From Candidatus Melainabacteria bacterium (lineage in GTDB: Bacteria; Cyanobacteriota; Vampirovibrionia; Obscuribacterales; Obscuribacteraceae), in the NCBI GenBank assembly GCA_003151275.1, contig PLXC01000030.1, positions 1 to 29,544 on the forward strand: a stretch of 29,544 nt of DNA, given 5' to 3'. Positions 23,669 through 29,544 of this stretch are shown one piece after another. Position 1 is the first letter of the stretch, and every line of letters begins with the position of its first letter. The notes below the pieces were generated by a model. The model did not search any database. It saw only the letters and a program-made list of their open reading frames with translations, and had not been told where the DNA came from. A program made the translations under genes and the position numbers.

Positions 23669-24063
23669 GCGGATTTTTGCATATCCGTTCGCCAATCACC
23701 GCGCATGGTGCACAGATCGAGATATAGAAAATGGTTTTATCAGACGTCGGAAGTATAATCGAAAGCACTCGACCTCATGCTCTGGCTTGTAGAGCGCCTT
23801 GAGCACTACTCAGATAGCTATGAGACATAACACCGATGCCACCAAATCAGGTGACCATAGGACAGCAAAGTGTATCCGCAGCAGGCAATAAGTGCATATA
23901 CGCCATGAACGAGACCCAAGCCAGTTGGCGTTTTCGAGCCTCGCACTCTCTTGGCAGGCGACACTAGATATAGGTTAAGCACCACACGTGAAGTCAGCAT
24001 CTTTTTACATTTTATCTTGCTGGAGAAGCTGAACCTATCACCGTTAACAACTTTGAACAGGTT
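23669..24063. other. Gene-poor stretch before the ribonucleotide reductase
   Basis: Together with the remnant ORF and the leader this makes a gap of about 800 bp. An inverted repeat ACGGATA (23661-23667) and TATCCGT (23682-23688) lies at the end of the TPR-like ORF and may terminate the two-component operon. A second GCATGGTGCAC word occurs at 23702. Otherwise I see no convincing ORF, RNA or repeat; the sequence looks like decayed DNA. Confidence 0.4.
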
Positions 24064-24106
24064 TTGTCAGGCAATTTACATATTGTGTTTATGACCCTAC
24101 CGGTAG
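24064..24106 (+). promoter_or_regulatory. Promoter and operator-like sites of the ribonucleotide reductase gene
   Basis: TTGTCA (24064-24069) could be a -35; GTTTAT or TTTATG about 17-18 nt later is a weak -10. The right half of an NrdR box is perfect (ATATTGTGT, 24080-24088), whereas the left half matches poorly. A perfect 10-bp palindrome CTACCGGTAG (24097-24106) sits near the predicted transcription start. The transcript would then have a leader of about 200 nt containing the hairpin AGGAGT-GAAA-ACTCCT (24137-24152). Confidence 0.35.
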
Positions 24107-24300
24107 TATGTTATTCCCAACGAAATTTTTGCTGAAGAGGAGTGAAAACTCCTAAACCGAATTACCAGATCGCCTGCGAGCAGTTGCAGTCGCTTTCTGT
24201 TCGCGCCCTGACAAAATTTTTTCCGAAAAGCCCTGTTTCCCCGGGGCTACGTCCGAACGCACACACCACACGCATCCCATCTGGAAAGGAATTTCTATAT

Positions 24301-27300
24301 ATGTTGACAGTCCAACAAAAGGAATTGTTATCACAGGCCAACAGCCAGAATTCAACTGCCGCACCCGCCGAGGTCGGTCAAGCGAATTTTACAAATCTCT
24401 ATTGGGAATCGACTCAGGAAACTCTGGTCGGTCTCTACGGAAAGAGAGATTCCTCCAGTGGGTTGCCCGTGGAAAATATCAACGAGATTATCCATCGTGT
24501 TGCCATTTCAACTGCTCTTGCTGAATTAAAGTACACCCTAACACCAACTGAACTAATCGAACTGACATTAGAAGAAGCGACTGCCCATCCTCGTGTCATT
24601 CAATGGGCGGAGACTTTTAGCGATAACATCGGCAACCAGAGATACTGGGCAAACACTCCTGCCAACATCAATTCAGACCCGGCAGTGTCCTTGAAAGTGT
24701 TGCAATATTGGGCCCACGGTAAGCTGGCTGGTTTTAAAGAAGAAGACATCTGGCTGCGTTCAGAAGAATTGCGTCATGCTTTCTTGAATCGTAGAATCGA
24801 AAAATTGAGCGAACACGAAGTGGCAATGGGCAAACTCGCGGCAGAATTGCGCGGCTCCGGATGCCTGGCTGCCTGCGGTGTGGCCTACGTGGTGGACAGC
24901 CTCGAAGGCATTCAAGAAGCGGCTCGAATTGAAGCCTTAGCTGCCAAAGCGGCGATGGGAATGGGCTTGAATACTTCGACTCTGCGTCCGTGGTCATCCG
25001 TTATTTCAAATGGAGCAGCTGCCTCCGGTCCCGATCGTTTCTACGAAAAGACAATCGCCAAGGCTGTGGAAGCCGTTGCTCAAGGCGGTCGTCGCGGTGG
25101 AGCGCTGATTGAACTACGCAACACCGATCATCCGGACATTCTTTTCTTCATTGATAAGAAGAAGCTGTATCCGCCTCCGAGCCTATCTAACGTGTACAAA
25201 GATAAGCTTGTCGAACTCAAACAAAAGTCAGGCGAAAATGGCATGGCTTATAAGAAACGTGTCTTAGCAGCTGCCGAAGCCAAATACGGCGAATTGTATG
25301 CACAGTATATCGAGCGCCAGAACTATCTCAAAAATACGAACGTAACTGTTTTAGCCATGCCAGGATTCATGGAAGCAGTGGAACAGAAGCGCTTCTATGC
25401 CACCACCTTCGACAAAAAAGCCTGGACTGGACCGACTTACGATCCCCGCAAGCCAATATTCGATGCCAAAGGTCAAATGGTCGTCAACAAGCTGACCAAA
25501 GAACCTACTTATGAAGAATATTCAGTCGAGATCGAAAAGTATCCCGAAGCCCTAGAAGCTGCGCGTAAGCTACCAAATGCAGTGGTCGAAATCACTGACA
25601 AATACGTAAGAGTGCGCGGTCACTTCTATGCGCCTGAAGTATTCGGCAGAGTTGTCGAAGGCATGCGTGACTCTGGTGAGCCTGGGTTGGCATTCTACGA
25701 AACAGTGAACGCCGGCAACGCCAACGATCACGCCTACGATCTGAACACCTGCAATCCTTGCGGCGAGCAGTTCCTGCCGGCTGGTCCAGGACTTGACGGT
25801 CGCACCTACATGGGCAACTGCAACCTCTCCTCGTTGCATGCTGCGCACAAGGAATTCTGGAATCCAGACGGCTCATACAACATGACTGCGATGAAAGCCG
25901 TTGCTCGCGTTCAACAACGCTTTATGGACAACGTAACGGACGTGAGCTGGTATCCAATTCCTGCCCAAAACATGACAGCTCGTTTGGAACGCAGAAACGG
26001 TGGTGGCTTTGCTGGTATCGCGGAATTCCTTTCTCGTAAAGGTGTTGAATTCGGCAGCCCAGAATCTCACGATGCGACCGAAGAACTCTTCCGCGAGTAC
26101 ACAAAAGCGTCGTTTGAAGCATCCACTGAGCTTGCTAAAGAACGCGGCGTTTACCCACTTTGGGAGGGCAGCAAATTCCACAAAAAGAATCAGCGAGTGC
26201 GCAATAGCTGCATGACCAACAACGCCCCAACCGGTACATTGGCTCAAGCACTGCAAACCAGTTGGGGAGTTGATCCGCACAATGGCATCGTCTTCTCACG
26301 CAAAGTGCGCTCAAGATTTGTCGACTTCGTAGCCCCTGGCTTCAAAGACATGATGGTCAAGCACAATGCCTGGCCTGCCACGGAAGAAGAGCAGACGGCG
26401 CTGATGAAGTCGATTAGAGACAACAACAAATCGTGCCGTGGTATCGCTCAAGTTCCCGAAGCAGTACAAAAAGCATTTCCGATTCGTGTCGAAATAGAGC
26501 CTGATGCCTACATCCGCCATCTCTCAGCGATTCACAAAGGCGCCCTCGAATATCCAGAAACATTCAACTCGGTCTCGAACACCTGCTCAATCCCGCTTGA
26601 ATCAAGCGTTGACGCAGTGCACGATGCTGCCATGCTAGCCTGGAAACTAGGTGTCAAAGACATCACGTTCTATCCAGATGGCAGCAGACTTAGCCAACCG
26701 GTAGAGAAGATCGCGGCTCAAGACTACGTTCGCAACTCAGACTTGCTCACATTGTTGGGACATCAAGAAAAGCGTTTCATCGACGCCGAAGAGACTGTCG
26801 GGCAAACATACAAAGTTCGCGTTGGCTCTCCTGAAGGCGGTTCGACACTGCATGTCAGCTTGAATCACGAGCAAAATCGTCCTGGCGAATTGATTGAAGT
26901 GTATGCAAGAATGGGCAAACCAGGCGCTGTTGAAGCGGGATTGTTCGAAGCGGTCGGCAGACTAGCCTCTTCATTCTTGCAATATGCCGCCGAATTTGGT
27001 GAAGATGAGCGCATCAAGGCTGAATCTGCAATCGTTAGCCAGCTCGTCAACATTCAATCTGGCTACCCAGCCTTCTTCAAATTCAGTGATTCAGATAAAT
27101 CAGTCACCATCCAATCTCCGTGCGATGGCTTAGCGAAAGCGATCCTGCAATATCGGAAGAGTCATGGTGGCGCAGTTGAAGATCAAAACATTGAGCAACT
27201 AACTTTCATCAATAAACTGAAAACAGAAGGAGCGAATGCTCACGCTCCAGAGAAGGCTGACAGCCACTTTCCTCAGCGCGCATTGCCCCCATGCGGGAAA

Positions 27301-27375
27301 TGCGGAGCTGAAGCTTTCGTCAAAATTGACGGCTGCCTCGTCTGTCAGGGTTGTGGATTCTCTAAGTGCGGATAA
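24301..27375 (+). CDS. nrdJ: Adenosylcobalamin-dependent (class II) ribonucleoside reductase
   Basis: Reduces ribonucleotides to deoxyribonucleotides using a B12-derived thiyl radical, so it works with or without oxygen. 1024 aa from this start. Motifs: a conserved Cys in GCLAACGVAYVVD, RRGGALIELRNTDHPDI, the radical-site loop CNPCGE (Asn485, Cys487, Glu489), NAPTGT phosphate loop (643-646), and a C-terminal zinc-ribbon or redox tail with Cys pairs (CGKCG, CQGCG, KCG). No small radical subunit gene is nearby, fitting class II. A segment of about 110 extra residues lies between HPDI and the NPCGE loop. I chose ATG 24301 (AAAGGA 10 nt upstream): the GTG at 24142 has its purine stretch touching the start codon, and the 53 residues it adds look non-coding. 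A strong terminator follows. Confidence 0.9.
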   Translation: MLTVQQKELLSQANSQNSTAAPAEVGQANFTNLYWESTQETLVGLYGKRDSSSGLPVENINEIIHRVAISTALAELKYTLTPTELIELTLEEATAHPRVIQWAETFSDNIGNQRYWANTPANINSDPAVSLKVLQYWAHGKLAGFKEEDIWLRSEELRHAFLNRRIEKLSEHEVAMGKLAAELRGSGCLAACGVAYVVDSLEGIQEAARIEALAAKAAMGMGLNTSTLRPWSSVISNGAAASGPDRFYEKTIAKAVEAVAQGGRRGGALIELRNTDHPDILFFIDKKKLYPPPSLSNVYKDKLVELKQKSGENGMAYKKRVLAAAEAKYGELYAQYIERQNYLKNTNVTVLAMPGFMEAVEQKRFYATTFDKKAWTGPTYDPRKPIFDAKGQMVVNKLTKEPTYEEYSVEIEKYPEALEAARKLPNAVVEITDKYVRVRGHFYAPEVFGRVVEGMRDSGEPGLAFYETVNAGNANDHAYDLNTCNPCGEQFLPAGPGLDGRTYMGNCNLSSLHAAHKEFWNPDGSYNMTAMKAVARVQQRFMDNVTDVSWYPIPAQNMTARLERRNGGGFAGIAEFLSRKGVEFGSPESHDATEELFREYTKASFEASTELAKERGVYPLWEGSKFHKKNQRVRNSCMTNNAPTGTLAQALQTSWGVDPHNGIVFSRKVRSRFVDFVAPGFKDMMVKHNAWPATEEEQTALMKSIRDNNKSCRGIAQVPEAVQKAFPIRVEIEPDAYIRHLSAIHKGALEYPETFNSVSNTCSIPLESSVDAVHDAAMLAWKLGVKDITFYPDGSRLSQPVEKIAAQDYVRNSDLLTLLGHQEKRFIDAEETVGQTYKVRVGSPEGGSTLHVSLNHEQNRPGELIEVYARMGKPGAVEAGLFEAVGRLASSFLQYAAEFGEDERIKAESAIVSQLVNIQSGYPAFFKFSDSDKSVTIQSPCDGLAKAILQYRKSHGGAVEDQNIEQLTFINKLKTEGANAHAPEKADSHFPQRALPPCGKCGAEAFVKIDGCLVCQGCGFSKCG

Positions 27376-27387
27376 GCTTGGCGACCC

Positions 27388-27411
27388 GGAATCTCGGAAT
27401 CTCGGAATCTC
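27388..27411 (+). repeat. Three 8-bp tandem repeats
   Basis: GGAATCTC occurs three times head to tail, followed by a partial GGAA, between the reductase stop and its terminator. A slippage-prone microsatellite; no function is evident. Confidence 0.85.
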
Positions 27412-27421
27412 GGAAATAAAG

Positions 27422-27450
27422 AAAAGAGGTGGTCGAAAGCCACCTCTTTT
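27422..27450 (+). terminator. Intrinsic terminator of the ribonucleotide reductase gene
   Basis: AAAAGAGGTGG (27422-27432) pairs with CCACCTCTTTT (27440-27450) across TCGAAAG and runs into a T-tract (27447-27452). It starts 47 nt after the stop, a classic rho-independent terminator. Confidence 0.9.
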
Positions 27451-27452
27451 TT

Positions 27453-27847
27453 ACTTGGAAGCTCGGGATTTGATCCCATTCCAGGATGGCTCCCGCACTG
27501 TGTCTTTGAGAAATGAGGTCAACAGGGGCATGCACTTTTGAAAGCCGCCACCATCTACGGTGCGGGGGCAACGCGCTTTAAATATCACTGTCATATTTCG
27601 CACCACTTATGGTGCAAGTCTGAAAAACTTCGCTGCTCTAGCATTTAACGTGCGTGTGGCCAGAGGAATAACTGCTGATAACTCAGTGTACACCGACGGG
27701 TTTTCCTGTGTATCATGATGGCGGAATCAAATTTACGCTGGATCGAACTTAGTTAAATCGGGCAGCTTGCTGCAAAGCCCTCCGGCTGGATTAACTAGTT
27801 TCGGATCCGAGCGCACATCCCCGTCAACCTTGCTGGTTACAGCCAAG
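27453..27847. other. Gene-free region upstream of the DnaJ-like gene
   Basis: Part of a 472-bp gap. It holds two similar small hairpins about 50 bp apart, CACC-ATCTAC-GGTG (near 27549-27562) and a perfect GCACCA-CTTA-TGGTGC (27600-27615), and one copy of the genome repeat (27758 onward). I see no ORF with coding character and no confident promoter hexamers. Confidence 0.4.
27758..27800 (+). repeat. Diverged copy of the hairpin repeat upstream of the DnaJ-like gene
   Basis: TCGGGCAGCTTGCTGCA (27758-27774) matches the hairpin half of the 37-bp unit at 19102 except for one missing T in the loop. It is followed by AAGCCCTCCGGCTGGAT, a degenerate version of the palindromic half. Single copy. Confidence 0.65.
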
Positions 27848-28801
27848 ATGCAACAAGACGACAAGAGCACAGCTAAGACCCAGACGAACAAGGATTACTA
27901 CTACATCCTTGGCGTGCGACCTGATGCTACATCTGAAGAAATTTCAGATGCTTATCATGACCTCTATGAGAAATTCGGTCCACACGTAAGCGTCCAGGGC
28001 ATGGATCCGGACATTTTAATCAAGACGTTCAAAGATATAACCGACGCGCACGAAGTGCTAACGGACCCAAACCAGCGCAAAGAATACGACAAAGCAAGTT
28101 CCAATAGTCGCAACAGCAGTTCCGACTTAAGAGCGTTGTGGACGAAACATTCGTCTCCCAGCGATCCCGATCGCATGCCGAAGATGCAAGCGATGGCTAT
28201 CGAAATGGAAGTGGAAGTGACTCTTAAAGAAGCCATCAAGGGAACGCAGCGACAGATCAAAATCAGCGATCCGAAAGCTTGCTCCGAATGCGCTGGTCTG
28301 AAGCCGGTCAACAAGATGCAATGTCAAAAATGTAGAGGACTTGGTTATTTCAACGTCGAACGTTCTGAAGATATCCAATTGCCGGTCGGACTCTACGACA
28401 ATATGGATCTTCGCCTGGCAGAGCGCGGTCGATTTGACCTGCGGGCCAATCGAAACGGCGACCTGATTGTCAAGATCAGGCTGAAACAGCATCCATTTCT
28501 GGCTGTGCTTGGCAGGGACCTGGTATGCACAGTCCCCGTGACCATTTACGAAGCGATGCTAGGTGCTGAAATAGAAGTTCCGTCCGCCACCGGACGGGTG
28601 GTGATGAAGATCCAACCTTTGACCCAACCCGGTCGAGTCTACCGCTTGAAAGGCTTAGGTTTGGCTGGCGCCGATCAGCTAGTGACGACGGAAGTTGTTA
28701 TCCCACAACAGCTGAATGGTGAAGAGGTGTCCCTCTACCGCAAATTGAAAGAGATGTCAAAGGAGCCCAATCCAAGGGACTCCATCTTTAGCAAATTGTG
28801 A
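27848..28801 (+). CDS. DnaJ-like co-chaperone with a J domain lacking HPD
   Basis: A 317-aa protein. Residues 16-82 form a J-domain (DYYYILGVRPDATSEEI, then FKDITDAHEVLTDPNQRKEYD). The invariant His-Pro-Asp of helix II-III is replaced by Gly44-Pro45-His46 (EKFGPHVS), so normal stimulation of DnaK ATPase is not expected. Residues about 115-300 are the substrate-binding beta domains (VEVTLKEAIKGTQRQI, RLKQHPFLAVLGRDLVCTVPVTIYEAMLGAEIEVPS), which are well conserved. The zinc region is reduced to two CxxC pairs (C145/C148, C159/C162) instead of four. Start set at ATG 27848 because the 27 upstream codons come from the repeat leader and the J-domain begins just after; the ribosome site is weak. No dnaK or grpE nearby. 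Perhaps a holdase or a specialised partner. Confidence 0.85.
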   Translation: MQQDDKSTAKTQTNKDYYYILGVRPDATSEEISDAYHDLYEKFGPHVSVQGMDPDILIKTFKDITDAHEVLTDPNQRKEYDKASSNSRNSSSDLRALWTKHSSPSDPDRMPKMQAMAIEMEVEVTLKEAIKGTQRQIKISDPKACSECAGLKPVNKMQCQKCRGLGYFNVERSEDIQLPVGLYDNMDLRLAERGRFDLRANRNGDLIVKIRLKQHPFLAVLGRDLVCTVPVTIYEAMLGAEIEVPSATGRVVMKIQPLTQPGRVYRLKGLGLAGADQLVTTEVVIPQQLNGEEVSLYRKLKEMSKEPNPRDSIFSKL

Positions 28802-29285
28802 GGCTCGCGCTAGCCCTCTATTCATGCACTTTTCAATGGCGCCACCTGACATCTTTATAATTACGGAAGAGCCTGAAACTCAATCCAGGATTGATGAATG
28901 AGCTCCGCTAGACATCACGTTTTGCTTTTCCTTTCGTTTTCAACGCTCTCAAAGCCTGCACCATACCCTTAAAGAACGATGTTCAAGTTCCGAGGTTGTC
29001 TACCGCGCCCATTTATTAAAATTGTCAAGAGTCGCGCTGGCGGCGGCTTTCAAATGATAGAAAACTCAGATTGAGTTGTAACTGTTCTTCAAAGAACATA
29101 GTGTGAGGTTATATTTCCTCTTTTCTTTCTCCTAGGTCCCGAATCACCCCTGTTCTAACCTAGTACTCACATTCCAGCCTTCCCTTTCTTGTTAACACAA
29201 GTTGGAATTCTGGCCGTGTGGTTGGATTTGACGAAATTACTTCAATTGAGCTGCGGACCCAACAACCCACCCGGCTCATTCACAC
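28802..29285. other. Gene-poor region before the right GC-rich block
   Basis: About 620 bp separate the DnaJ-like gene from the next start. I find no coding frame, tRNA or family repeat. Small structures only: TGTTCT-TCAA-AGAACA (29083-29098) and CTTGT-TAAC-ACAAG (near 29189-29202). The composition is AT-rich up to about 29200, then changes toward that of the right-edge gene. Confidence 0.45.
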
Positions 29286-29309
29286 ACACCTCGCTTCGTG
29301 TTGAGGTGT
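29286..29309 (+). terminator. Hairpin with stem ACACCTC/GAGGTGT (first copy)
   Basis: ACACCTC (29286-29292) pairs with GAGGTGT (29303-29309) across a 10-nt loop. The same stem recurs 71 nt downstream. No gene end is visible just upstream, so it may be a leader or boundary element rather than a terminator. Confidence 0.4.
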
Positions 29310-29356
29310 CATGAATTGCGGAAACCTCCACAGTTCATTCATTTCATTCATCAACA

Positions 29357-29374
29357 ACACCTCAAGCGAGGTGT
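29357..29374 (+). terminator. Hairpin with stem ACACCTC/GAGGTGT (second copy)
   Basis: ACACCTC (29357-29363) and GAGGTGT (29368-29374) pair over AAGC, followed by CCTATTT, 50 nt before the last gene. Between the two copies lie repeated CATTCATT words. In style it matches the gene-end hairpins of the left block. Confidence 0.45.
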
Positions 29375-29423
29375 CCTATTTCCATACCCTCAGTTCGCTG
29401 AGCGGTAGGAAGGAGACAAGATC

Positions 29424-29544
29424 ATGAGTACCAAAATATCCAGGTCCATCGAGGACGTGGCTGCTCAGGTCGCCAAGGTGGCTAAGGTCGATGAGACCGC
29501 AGTCCGCGAGGCGATCTATAACGCAGTCAAACTCGGCAACCTGC
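29424..29544 (+). CDS. Start of an unknown gene of the right GC-rich block (3' truncated)
   Basis: ATG 29424 follows a strong Shine-Dalgarno (AAGGAG near 29410) and the frame is open to the window end (40 codons visible). The product begins with a helical, Val/Ala-rich segment (EDVAAQVAKVAKVDETAVREAI) that could be the start of a helix-turn-helix or other small helical protein. Too short to assign. Codon use (C/G third positions) matches the genes at 375-1666 and not the genes in between. Confidence 0.65.
   Translation, partial: MSTKISRSIEDVAAQVAKVAKVDETAVREAIYNAVKLGNL

Noticed and set aside
23818..24000. 60-aa minus-strand ORF in the gap before nrdJ
   Set aside because: No ribosome site and no protein-like pattern; surrounded by sequence without coding character.
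24121..24180. Cobalamin riboswitch
   Set aside because: Only a GAAA hairpin and a loose CCAG...CCTGC word are present; the conserved GGGAA and GCCACTGT core elements are absent. Kept as a question, not a feature.
24142..24300. N-terminal 53 residues of the reductase from the GTG start
   Set aside because: The purine stretch touches the start codon, the residues lack family character, and a better ATG and ribosome site exist at 24301.
28802..29280. tRNA or attachment site at the boundary of the right block
   Set aside because: No cloverleaf or T-loop pattern found, and no direct repeat shared convincingly with the left boundary near 1710-1800.

Overview
The window looks like bacterial chromosome of about 48-50% GC carrying 24 real or probable genes, with no rRNA, tRNA or CRISPR array seen. 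The gene mix suggests a Gram-negative-type, heterotrophic, aerobic lineage related to Cyanobacteria, most plausibly Vampirovibrionia/Melainabacteria (Obscuribacterales). That mix is eukaryote-like Ser/Thr kinases with TPR or helical tails, secreted TPR and TonB-C proteins, a long B12-type ribonucleotide reductase, a catalase and a 3-hydroxybutyrate dehydrogenase. The taxonomic placement is inference from gene style; no marker gene is present.

Layout. (1) 1-1710: a GC-rich block of short genes (an end fragment, an unknown 126-aa protein, an isochorismatase-like hydrolase, an unknown 85-aa protein). Codons mostly end in C or G, and three of the four genes are followed within about 12 nt by a perfect hairpin. 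(2) 1931-7234: a DUF4139 protein, then a catalase and a PIG-L deacetylase 12 nt apart, then a secreted unknown protein. (3) 7263-12867: a membrane Ser/Thr kinase with TPRs (minus), a secreted TPR protein, and a patatin-like lipase with a small partner. (4) 12982-16905: a DUF1444-like protein (minus) divergent from a double TonB-C protein, then an octapeptide-repeat protein (minus). (5) 17047-21001, all minus: a second Ser/Thr kinase, bdhA, and a Gly/Ser/His-rich repeat protein. (6) 21284-23474: an OmpR-type response regulator and its histidine kinase. (7) 24301-27375: class II ribonucleotide reductase. (8) 27848-28801: a DnaJ-like protein without the HPD motif. (9) 28802-29544: a long gene-poor stretch, then a second GC-rich small gene at the right edge with the same hairpin style as the left block.

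How it fits together. Signalling dominates (two Ser/Thr kinases and one two-component pair), alongside envelope or secreted proteins and stress or carbon-reserve enzymes (catalase, DnaJ-like protein, 3-hydroxybutyrate oxidation). The most distinctive non-coding signal is a family of hairpin-plus-palindrome repeats just upstream of four genes (TPR protein, second kinase, Gly/Ser/His-rich protein, DnaJ-like protein). In each case the open frame runs through the repeat into the gene, so naive start calls are too long; I moved those starts to internal ATGs. The GC-rich, hairpin-punctuated blocks at both window edges look compositionally foreign to the centre and may be parts of a mobile element or megaplasmid-type gene cassette.
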